The translations under genes were made by a program, and so were the position numbers. From Acidobacteriota bacterium (GTDB lineage: Bacteria > Acidobacteriota > Thermoanaerobaculia > Multivoradales > Multivoraceae), in contig JAPOXA010000016.1 of the NCBI GenBank assembly GCA_026707325.1, positions 1 to 49,965 of the forward strand: 49,965 nt of DNA. Direction: 5' to 3'. The notes beneath the pieces were generated by a model. That model was not told where the DNA came from and did no database searches. It saw nothing but the letters and a program-made list of their open reading frames with translations. Position 1 is the first letter of the stretch, and each line of letters starts with the position of its first letter. This document shows positions 1-7,500 of the stretch, one piece after another.

Positions 1-156
1 GATGAACTCCAGATGCGGGGATTCTGGCGACAGTGGCACGCGAACATGCTGGGCCGAAACACAACCAACGTACAGGACGGGCAGCCCACGGAATCGCAGG
101 CCGCAGCGGCTGATTCGGAAGCGGACGACCTTGGGCGCCGGGCCAGCGAACAATGA
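1..156 (+). CDS. Rieske ring-hydroxylating dioxygenase large (alpha) subunit, C-terminal fragment
   Basis: An open frame enters from the left edge and ends with TGA at 154-156, giving 51 residues. It contains a segment ending in MRGFWRQWHANML, which matches the usual C-terminal helix of Rieske non-heme iron oxygenase alpha subunits, followed by a loose polar tail. The alpha subunit carries the Rieske 2Fe-2S cluster and the mononuclear iron that dihydroxylates aromatic substrates; those parts lie outside the window. The stop overlaps the start of the beta-subunit gene (ATGA at 153-156), the expected operon arrangement. Substrate cannot be inferred from this fragment. The identification rests on the short tail plus the adjacent beta subunit. 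Confidence 0.7.
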   Translation, partial: DELQMRGFWRQWHANMLGRNTTNVQDGQPTESQAAAADSEADDLGRRASEQ

Positions 157-647
157 CGGCCACCAGCATCCCCGCGCTACGAGGAATGGTCGAGGAGTTC
201 CTCTTCAGGGAAGCGGCACTTCTGGATGAGTGGAGGCTGGATGAATGGGTCGATCTGTTCACGCACGACGCCCGGTACATGGTTCCTTCCACGGATTTGC
301 CGGAAGGGGATCCCGGGCGCGACCTGGTGTTCATCGACGACGACATCAAGCGTTTGCGCGCTCGGGTGGCGCGGCTGAACAGCCGCCACTCCCACCGCGA
401 GAATCCGCGGTCGCGAACCCGCCGGTTCGTTTCCAACGTGCGGGTTGAAGAAACCGAAGACAGACAACTGTGGGTCTCCGCGAACATTCTGGTCTACCGG
501 TTCCGGAGCGGCGAAGGAGCGCCTTACGTCGGCAGCATCGAGTACGTCCTGAGGAGAGATGGCGAGGATCTCCGAATAGCCTACCGGCGCGCGGTGCTGG
601 ATATGGAAGACCTCTCCTGGCACGGCGCCGTGAGCATCATCCTGTGA
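153..647 (+). CDS. Aromatic-ring-hydroxylating dioxygenase small (beta) subunit
   Basis: This 164-residue protein has the SnoaL-like cone fold signature of dioxygenase beta subunits: an N-terminal helix EEFLFREAALLDEWRLDEW, then LFTHDARYMVP, a middle DDDIKRLRARVARLNS, and a C-terminal strand ending YRRAVLDMEDL. Length is normal for the family (about 160-180). Beta subunits are structural: they form the alpha3beta3 hexamer and sometimes tune substrate range, and have no catalytic residues of their own. The ATG lies inside the stop of the alpha gene, so translation is probably coupled. It is the last recognisable gene of the catabolic operon; hicA converges on it 14 bp downstream, marking the edge of the accessory region. 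Confidence 0.9.
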   Translation: MTATSIPALRGMVEEFLFREAALLDEWRLDEWVDLFTHDARYMVPSTDLPEGDPGRDLVFIDDDIKRLRARVARLNSRHSHRENPRSRTRRFVSNVRVEETEDRQLWVSANILVYRFRSGEGAPYVGSIEYVLRRDGEDLRIAYRRAVLDMEDLSWHGAVSIIL

Positions 648-661
648 TGGCCGAGCGAGGC

Positions 662-850
662 TTAGGGAACCCGCTCGACCCCGAGATCCGCGCAGATCTT
701 CCGCGCGAGTATCCGGTTGATCTCGGTATGCCGCGGAATCGCGCTACGGCGATCGCCGGCGCTGTTCCGCCACCAGGAATGCCGTCGCCCCTCGCGCACC
801 AGCTCGCAGCCCTGCCTTCGAAGATGCCGCAGAAGGGCTCTGCGCTTCAT
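662..850 (-). CDS. hicA: HicA-family mRNA interferase toxin, copy 1
   Basis: A 62-residue protein of the HicA/YcfA fold, a double-stranded-RNA-binding-like domain that cleaves mRNA. The hallmark is the segment around His24 (EGRRHSWW), the proposed catalytic histidine, followed by the IPRHTEINRILARKICADL helix typical of this subfamily. Length matches the family (about 60 aa). The ATG overlaps the last bases of hicB (847-850), so toxin synthesis depends on antitoxin translation. Gene order is antitoxin then toxin, the reverse of the E. coli hicAB order but common in this subfamily. A paralogue at 12231-12419 differs at only three residues. Expected role: addiction or stabilisation of the flanking island, or phage defence. 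Confidence 0.85.
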   Translation of the reverse strand: MKRRALLRHLRRQGCELVREGRRHSWWRNSAGDRRSAIPRHTEINRILARKICADLGVERVP

Positions 851-1062
851 GTAGCGACGACGACCTTCTCCAGGGTGTAGCCCTCACCCGCCGCGGCCAG
901 CGCCGCCTGGCGATTGAACTCCAGCGCCTCGCCGAGCGTGATGGCCAACGTGTCCAGCAGTTCCTGGCGGCTCCGCTCCTGGCAGTTGACGCCCGGCACT
1001 TCTTCGATCCAGCCTATCCACCAGTCGTCGGCACGTTTGACGATCGCGGTGTACTCCTGCAC
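847..1062 (-). CDS. hicB: HicB-family antitoxin, copy 1
   Basis: A 71-residue partial-RNase-H-fold antitoxin: QEYTAIVKR, then WWIGWIEEVPGVNCQ and a C-terminal LGEALEFNRQAAL segment, as in HicB/UPF0150 proteins that cap HicA. I chose the GTG at 1060-1062 because the homologous second copy starts with ATG at the same codon and a GGAG-type ribosome site lies just upstream; the frame stays open further upstream but looks non-coding there. No C-terminal DNA-binding extension is visible, so autoregulation may need another factor or may be absent. It differs from copy 2 (12416-12631) at five internal positions. It should neutralise the HicA encoded immediately downstream. Confidence 0.8.
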   Translation of the reverse strand: MQEYTAIVKRADDWWIGWIEEVPGVNCQERSRQELLDTLAITLGEALEFNRQAALAAAGEGYTLEKVVVAT

Positions 1063-1472
1063 TTCTCCCGCTCCTCTCTCGAAAGCCTCTGCGGCCGATG
1101 CCCGGCCAACCACGCAGTCCGTAGAGCGAACTCTATCCCTCCCGCCACTCTTCCGCTCCTGTGGTCTAACCTCCCCTCCAAGGACCGACTCCCTACACGC
1201 CCCTAGCCTCGACCGACGCCAATAGGACGCCCTATTGCCGAGAGTCCACTTCGGTCGATGAGGCGAGCCGGACCACCACAACCTGCGTGACCTCGGCTGC
1301 CGTTGACCTGGAACCGCAACGACGAAGGGCCCCAAAGGCTCCCCCAGGCACGAAAAAGGCCGGCCCCGGACTCGGGCCTATATGCCAACAGCCCCGGCCC
1401 CAACCTGACGTCGCCACAAGCGCGGCAACACCACCGAGCGCGCGGCCGATTGCCGCAACTGTTTGGAGCACC
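1063..1472. other. 410-bp gap without a recognisable gene
   Basis: The gap lies between the start of hicB copy 1 and the stop of the ApeA-like gene, both on the minus strand. The part next to 1063 must hold the hicBA promoter. I see no convincing reading frame: open frames here are explained by the high GC content. A GC-rich stretch around 1340-1400 could form secondary structure after the ApeA-like gene but has no clear T-run terminator. Confidence 0.4.
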
Positions 1473-3158
1473 TCAGCCTGTGAGATCCCCCTGCTCCCGA
1501 TAGTGCCAAAGGACTCTACCTTTGGGTCGTGTCCTCTCGACGGGTTCCCCGTCTTCCATGCATCGTTTCAAGTGGTAGGAGATCACACGTCTCGGGTGCT
1601 TAGGTTGATTCCACCCTCCGTTGTGCAGTGCATTGGCGATCTCCTGGAGTCCAATGGGTCGTCCTACTGCCTTGAGAAACCTGAGAATCGCCGTGCGCCG
1701 ACCCAAGCCTTTGTAGACGGGATACGGAAGGGCGTTCCAACTCCGCTTCCCCTCTAGTCCCAACTCCCACAAGAGTGTGCGGTTGTACTTGGCCACAGTC
1801 CTCCAATCAACGCCCAGATACTCCAGTACTCGCAGCTTGAAGATGGCCCTAGCCTTCAGAACCAGACCGGCCATTTCGTCGAGGCCCAGTCTCGTGGGAC
1901 CACCGTGGACTACGGGGTTGCGAACGCCGTGCAGGCTCGTGCTCACTTCGCAGTCAGCCGATCGAGCCAACTCCAGCACCTCCCTTTCTGGACCATCGAA
2001 GACCCTCTGCAACTTCTCCTTCAAGGATGGTTCGTTTGGCGAGCCCACCACCCATGCGATCCGTCTCTCATACACGCTGCCCCAGCCTATCTCGTCGAAG
2101 ATCCTCTGAATCCGTTTCCGTCTGCGCCTATCCATCGGTTGCACCGGATTGTCAACCGGCCTGTCGCCGAGTATGTACTTGTGCCAGAGCTCTGCGGCAC
2201 CGCAGAGCACCACGGCCTGCGTATCCAGAAACTGATCCGGTGTCATCAGGCTATGCAGCCTTACTAGAGCTTCCTTAGCCCCAGGAGGCACCTCAAGCCA
2301 CATTTTCAAGACCTGGGCTGCGTCGCCCACAGTTCCGGCGTCCTGATAGTCGGCTGTGAACAGTGCATTCCAAGCCGTCCGACTAGGATCGTGCGGACTG
2401 TGCTCATGCACCCTCCCGCCCCGTTCCACAACTTCCACCAAACCGCCTTCAACCTCGATGAGGACGCGCCGAAACAAGCAGAAGCGGTTGAGCGAGAAAC
2501 AGAGAAAACGGTGCACATCGTAGAGAATCTCCCGTGCTTCCTTCCAGGTGCGCCCCGCGTCCCACTTGACGATCAGCGATCCAGTCTCTTGCAGCTCTTC
2601 TGTATTGCCCTTGGCGATACTCCACTGCTGGTGCGTAGTCAATCTAACCTCAGTCTCACCGATAGATGGAACGCAGGCCTTCGTTTCCACAGCGGCCGGC
2701 ATCCAGTGCGACTTGGCGGATCTAGGACCGTGTGGATTGAGCCAGCTTTCAATGCCGGTGATCTCGGCAGTTAGCGATTGGCAGAACGCGCCGTCGACAT
2801 GAGTGCCGATAAAGGCAATGTTGACAATGAACCTTATGTCTCGGGGCGTCTGTAGCCAAGGAACGGTGAGCAGGTGACAGCGATCCAGCGTGATCTGGGC
2901 GTCTCTGACATTACGGCCAGACGCCGTCGTACCGGACACAACACCTACTAAGGTTGAATGCGACCCACCGAGATGCCACGGTCTCGGCGCGGGCGAGGCT
3001 ACGTAGTAGGCGAAGGGGCCCTCTTCATACTGGTTGAGTATGCGCAGCTGCATCCTTCCTGTGTGGTCCGTCTCGAGTATTCCTGGGCGCTTGTTGTCTT
3101 CTTGATCGGGTGGATAGAACCACCCGACAAGATCAGTCGTTCGGTCGTTCTCAGTCAT
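1473..3158 (-). CDS. ApeA-like HEPN protein with C-terminal winged helix (putative anti-phage ribonuclease)
   Basis: A 561-residue protein. The N-terminal half opens with VGWFYPPDQEDNKRPGIL and continues as a beta-rich region resembling the ApeA N-terminal domain. The following helical region ends with GVRNPVVHGG at about residues 410-419: an R-N-x3-H motif, the catalytic signature of HEPN ribonucleases. ApeA proteins are single-gene abortive-infection defences thought to cleave RNA in infected cells. Beyond the HEPN domain, roughly residues 490-555 (ILRFLKAVGRPIGLQEIANAL, then VISYHLKRCMEDG and VLWHYRE) look like a winged helix, not a standard part of ApeA as I know it; it may bind nucleic acid or act as a sensor. 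The gene sits in a defence island, 190 bp downstream of the CBS-HEPN gene on the same strand. Family call is by motif and layout only. Confidence 0.6.
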   Translation of the reverse strand: MTENDRTTDLVGWFYPPDQEDNKRPGILETDHTGRMQLRILNQYEEGPFAYYVASPAPRPWHLGGSHSTLVGVVSGTTASGRNVRDAQITLDRCHLLTVPWLQTPRDIRFIVNIAFIGTHVDGAFCQSLTAEITGIESWLNPHGPRSAKSHWMPAAVETKACVPSIGETEVRLTTHQQWSIAKGNTEELQETGSLIVKWDAGRTWKEAREILYDVHRFLCFSLNRFCLFRRVLIEVEGGLVEVVERGGRVHEHSPHDPSRTAWNALFTADYQDAGTVGDAAQVLKMWLEVPPGAKEALVRLHSLMTPDQFLDTQAVVLCGAAELWHKYILGDRPVDNPVQPMDRRRRKRIQRIFDEIGWGSVYERRIAWVVGSPNEPSLKEKLQRVFDGPEREVLELARSADCEVSTSLHGVRNPVVHGGPTRLGLDEMAGLVLKARAIFKLRVLEYLGVDWRTVAKYNRTLLWELGLEGKRSWNALPYPVYKGLGRRTAILRFLKAVGRPIGLQEIANALHNGGWNQPKHPRRVISYHLKRCMEDGEPVERTRPKGRVLWHYREQGDLTG

Positions 3159-3347
3159 GTTCAGTTGATGAGGAGTCTAGTGGTCGTCAAACCAGCCCCT
3201 GCCGACGGCCGCACCCTGGTGGCGGGAGTAACGCAGCCGGAGCCGCCTGCTGCGAGGTCTCCGCAGCGTCCGCTGTCGATCTGGGAGCTGGGTAGCCGTT
3301 GCGCGAAGGTAGGCAGAGCTAGGCGATCAGGGATCCGAAGATCAGGA
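3159..3347. other. 189-bp spacer between two minus-strand HEPN genes
   Basis: There is no coding frame with gene-like features here. It probably contains the promoter and leader of the ApeA-like gene, whose ATG is at 3158. The two HEPN genes could be co-transcribed, but the spacer is long enough for independent initiation. Confidence 0.35.
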
Positions 3348-4349
3348 TCATGGGCTGTGGTTGCGGAAGAAGCGCGTCAAGCGTCGGAGCATCTGAAGTT
3401 CTTCGTGGCTCGGGTCATCGGGGCTGAAGTGCATTACATCGTTGCGCACCTGCCTCACTTCGTGTAGTCGTTTAATGAAGATCCTGCGGCAGAGCTCCGA
3501 GCCGAACGTCTTCCTCCAGTGTTCCTCTTTGCCGAACAGTTGGCAGTACCCTCCAAGATCAAGGTCGTCGAGGCCGGCAGTAGCGTCAGGTTCGGTTCTT
3601 CGACAGGCCTCGGCCAGTTGCTCGGGAGTGAACTTCCCGGAAGCCACGGTGCGCAGGTAGCCCTCTATCTCGCCGAGCAGCAGAAACGGTTCAGCCAAAT
3701 CCACGAACATCTGCACGACATCGGTGGCAGTAACGATCCCGGTGATCGAGTTCTCCTTGCCGCGGACTAGCGTGTATCCGTGACGGGAGATGACGGCTAC
3801 AGCATCCAGCAATGGAGCATCGTAGGAGACCTCGCTCACATCCGTGTCCATCAAGTGGCGCACGAGCGTAGTGCCTTGTATGTGGCGCCCCAATGCGGGG
3901 CGATCACCGATCGACTGCCAACTGATGACGCCACGGATCTTGCGGCGCTTCTCGTCGGTCACAGGGAGCTGAGAAAAGTCGTTGATCGACATCAGCGTCT
4001 TTGCGCAGCGGACAGGCCAATCGGGATGGACGACAGTTGGCTCTTGGTGTGCCGCAGGGAGAGCGTCAACGCGGATTGTCGGATCGTTGGCGGTTGTCTT
4101 GTCACGAAGCTCGATGATGATGGGGGAGTCGATCCAGACACGGTCGAAGTCCGGGACTGTATGAAGGCCTGACTGTTCGAGGGCATTCCTAATGCCAGCG
4201 ACGACATACCGCCCTCGGCGTTGAGCATTGAACTCACGGAGAAGACCACGAGGGGTAATCACGTATCCGGGATACTTGGTGCCCTTCTTCTTGGCTTCCC
4301 TCGCGTCCTTGGCGATGTTCTCTAGGAAGCCGTGCCCGCTGGATGTCAT
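3348..4349 (-). CDS. CBS-domain protein with C-terminal HEPN-like domain
   Basis: From the ATG at 4347-4349 this is a 333-residue protein. The frame stays open upstream to 4688, but that part is arginine-rich and overlaps the restriction gene, so the downstream start is preferred. Residues about 30-85 form a small domain (EFNAQRRGRYVVAGIRNAL, PDFDRVWIDSPI) that I do not recognise with certainty. Residues about 105-230 look like a CBS pair (for example KIRGVISWQSIG, and later GIVTATDVVQMFVDLA), a module that usually binds adenine nucleotides. The C-terminal 100 residues are helical and contain VRNDVMHF, an R-x4-H HEPN ribonuclease motif at about R302/H307. This suggests a nucleotide-gated RNase effector. 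It is divergent from the type ISP-like restriction gene and upstream of the ApeA-like gene. The function is inferred, not established. Confidence 0.6.
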   Translation of the reverse strand: MTSSGHGFLENIAKDAREAKKKGTKYPGYVITPRGLLREFNAQRRGRYVVAGIRNALEQSGLHTVPDFDRVWIDSPIIIELRDKTTANDPTIRVDALPAAHQEPTVVHPDWPVRCAKTLMSINDFSQLPVTDEKRRKIRGVISWQSIGDRPALGRHIQGTTLVRHLMDTDVSEVSYDAPLLDAVAVISRHGYTLVRGKENSITGIVTATDVVQMFVDLAEPFLLLGEIEGYLRTVASGKFTPEQLAEACRRTEPDATAGLDDLDLGGYCQLFGKEEHWRKTFGSELCRRIFIKRLHEVRQVRNDVMHFSPDDPSHEELQMLRRLTRFFRNHSP

Positions 4350-4542
4350 AGTTCGTTCTCTCACTCGGTCAACCGAGCGTTGGTGGCACTCTCGGTGTCG
4401 TCGGCGGACTGGATTAGCACGGCGGCAGCGCCGACGAGGGGTATCGGTCGGGTCTCCTTCGGAGTCCGACCCCGACTGCGGCCCAGCGCAGTCTATGCCG
4501 CTCCAGGTGCCCAGTGGCAGATCGTGACTCAGCCTACCAGCC
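4350..4542. promoter_or_regulatory. Divergent promoter region with hairpin (4446-4471)
   Basis: This 193-bp region separates the CBS-HEPN gene (minus) from the restriction gene (plus) and should contain both promoters. It holds an imperfect inverted repeat at 4446-4471: arms GGTCGG and CCGACC with an inner CTCC/GGAG pairing around TTC. A second inverted repeat (CGTGT and ACACG arms, about 4557-4576) lies just inside the annotated start of the restriction gene. Either could be an operator or leader hairpin. No control (C-protein) gene is visible nearby. Confidence 0.4.
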
Positions 4543-7500
4543 ATGGTCACCTTCCCCGTGTACACTGTGAACACGAGCCGGGCCCGGACAGGCGAGTCGA
4601 GCCGCTCGTCGCCGTCTCGCGGTAGATCCCAAGCCTCAGCGCCCGAGCAAGTGACGACACCGCAAGATCTCCCGGTGCAGACGGCCATTGATCTGGGCGC
4701 TCCGCCGCCGGATCAGGATCTGGACTGGGGCGATCTCACGGCCGGTGAACTGCTTCGACGCATTCGGAACACGAGCCGCACAGAAGCCGAGAAGGGCCAG
4801 TGGTTCGAGAACCTGTTCGCGCAGCTAGCACGGAACGAGCCTGAGTTCGAACTCGACGGGGTCTGGCGCTGGGCGCAGTGGCCAGAACGCAAGCGTCTGA
4901 CCGGCCTGTCCGGCCAGGACATCGGTGTGGACCTGGTCGCACTCCACCGGGACGGGACCTGGATCGCCATCCAGTGCAAGTGCTACGCATCCCACCATCG
5001 CGTGACGAAGGCGGACGTGCAGAGCTTCCTGGCGGGCACCGACGGGACACGGGGGAAGGTCTTCGGACTGCGGTGGATCGTCACGACCTCCCGTTGGGGA
5101 CGGACGGCCGAGAACATCATCCGGGGCACTGACGTCCGCCGGATCGACTTCCGCAACTACCGCGACCGACGGATCACCGCCAAAGAGGTCGAGCGCCCGG
5201 TCCGGGAACCCTGGCAGCTGCAACGGGAGGCGATCGAGGACACCCTGCAGGGCCTCGAACACCACGACCGCGGCCGGCTCATCATGGCCTGCGGCACCGG
5301 CAAGACGTTCACGGCGCTGCGCATCGCGGAGCGGTTTGTGCCGGACGGCGAGGCCATCCTGTTCCTCGCTCCGACCATCGCGCTCGTCTCGCAGGCGCGC
5401 CGCGAGTGGCTTACCCACACGACCCGGCCCCTGAGCTCGCTGGTCGTCTGTTCCGACCCGTACGCGGGCGGCAGGAACGAGCAGGAGGACATCCGAATCT
5501 CGGAACTCGAGTGCCCGGTCATCTCGAATCCAGAGGAGATCGCGGCCAAGCTGAAGAGCGCCACTCACACAAAGGTCGTGTTCTGCACCTACCAGTCGCT
5601 GATGCGGGTCACCGAAGCCCAGAAACTCTCGGGTGCGGCGCCCTTCACCCTCACAATCGCCGACGAAGCACACCGCACCACCGGCGTGTTGAACCGTCCG
5701 CGCGAGAAAGTCGACTTCCAGCTCGTCCACGATGCTGAACGGTTGCTCACGGACAAGCGGCTGTACATGACGGCCACGCCGCGCATTTACACCAGAAAGT
5801 CGAAGAGCCGGCTGGCGAAGCGAGAGATCGAAGTCGTCGACATGAGCGACGAAGCCACCTACGGGCCCCAGTTTCATCGCTTGCGCTTCAAGACGGCCGT
5901 GGACGACGAGAAGCTCTCGGACTACCGGGTCATCGTGCTCGGGGTGGACCAGTCCCGCGTCACGCCTGGCCTTCGTACCCGGCTGGAAGGCCTCGCCGAG
6001 GGCGACAGGAAGAGCCAGCCGACGATGAACGACATCACCCGCGTCCTCGGCGTGTCTCTGGCGATCAACGGGCTGAGCGAGGGAAAGGGGATCGAGCGCC
6101 CGGATCGGCTGCCCCGCACCATGGCCTACGCGAACAGCATCAAACGTTCGAAATGGTTTGCCGCCGCGCTCATGGACCCTCAGGTCAAGGCGGCGACAAC
6201 GCGCCGGCTCCACGGCGAGGAGCGAGCCTGGGCCGTGGAAGCGGAGCACCTCGACGCCTCGGCGAGCGCGCTCGACCGAAGCTTGGCGCTGCGACGACTC
6301 AGTTCGGCGGGCGGGGACGGCACTCTCCGGGTCGTCTGCAACGTGAAGCTATTCACCGAGGGTGTGGACGTGCCGAGCCTCAACGCCGTGGCCTTCCTCG
6401 ACCCGCGCGACAGTCAGGTCGATGTCGTACAAGCGGTCGGTCGCGTGATGCGCAGGGCCGAGGACAAGAACTTCGGCTACATCGTCGTACCGGTCGTCGT
6501 TCAGCCTGGCATGGACGTCGCGGACGCCCTTCGAAACAGCCCCGAGGGGTACCACACCCTGGGCAAAGTGCTGCGGGCCCTGCAGGCGCACGACGAGCGG
6601 CTGCACGAGGACATCGCGCGCTTCGTTCAGGTCTACGAACCGAAGCCGAGCCCCAACGCACCGGGAGACCCGAGGGACGACCCGCCCGGCCTGTTCGACG
6701 ACTTGGAACTCGAGCCGGCCGACGAGGGCATCTTTGCCCATGTCGCCGCGGCATCGGGTCTCGGCCAGCCCGGCAAGCTGGTCGCAGATGAGATCGCCTG
6801 GGCCGTCCAGCGGGCGGCCGACGTTTTCCAGAACGAAGAAGTCGAAGGGCCACTCGCCGACGCTCTGGACCTCCCCGCCGACAACGAACAGGCCCGGAAG
6901 GCAGCCAGGACGATCGCAGCCCTGCTCCTATGCAACGCCTGCCTGATGCACCGCCGTCTGCGCGACGTACCCGAGATGCGGATGCTGCCCGGCCTCGGCC
7001 GCGTCGGTGCCACGGACGATCCATCCAGCGTTCTCAAGGCGTCGTGGAGCACGATCCTCGATCTGGACTACAAGCCAATCTTTGAGCCGGCGCTCGCGGC
7101 TCTCAACGCTCTGCCCGCGAACGAGGGAATCCGAAGCGCGCTGCGCGGCCTGTCGGAGTGCGCGGACAACCTGGCGGACAGCCTGAACGACCTCGGCTAC
7201 GACCATGCCGGGCCGCTCTACCACCGGATCCTCGGCTCGGCCAAGAGCGACGGCGCGTTCTACACGAACAACATCTCGGCCCTGCTGCTGGCACGCCTTG
7301 CCCTCGACGAGTCGTTCGTTGACTGGAGCGACCCGCAGGCTGTGGCGAAGCTGCGAATCATCGACCCGGCCTGCGGCACCGGCACGCTCCTCATGGCGGC
7401 GCTTCGCACAATCAAGGCGCGGATGCGCGAGGCGGGCTCCCTGGGTGAAGGGAGCGACGAGCCGCTACACCGACGCCTGGTCCAGGACGTTCTGTGCGGA

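Noticed and set aside
4825..6249. Minus-strand open frame of 474 codons inside the restriction gene
   Set aside because: The plus-strand frame carries nuclease and helicase motifs at the same place; the minus frame has none.
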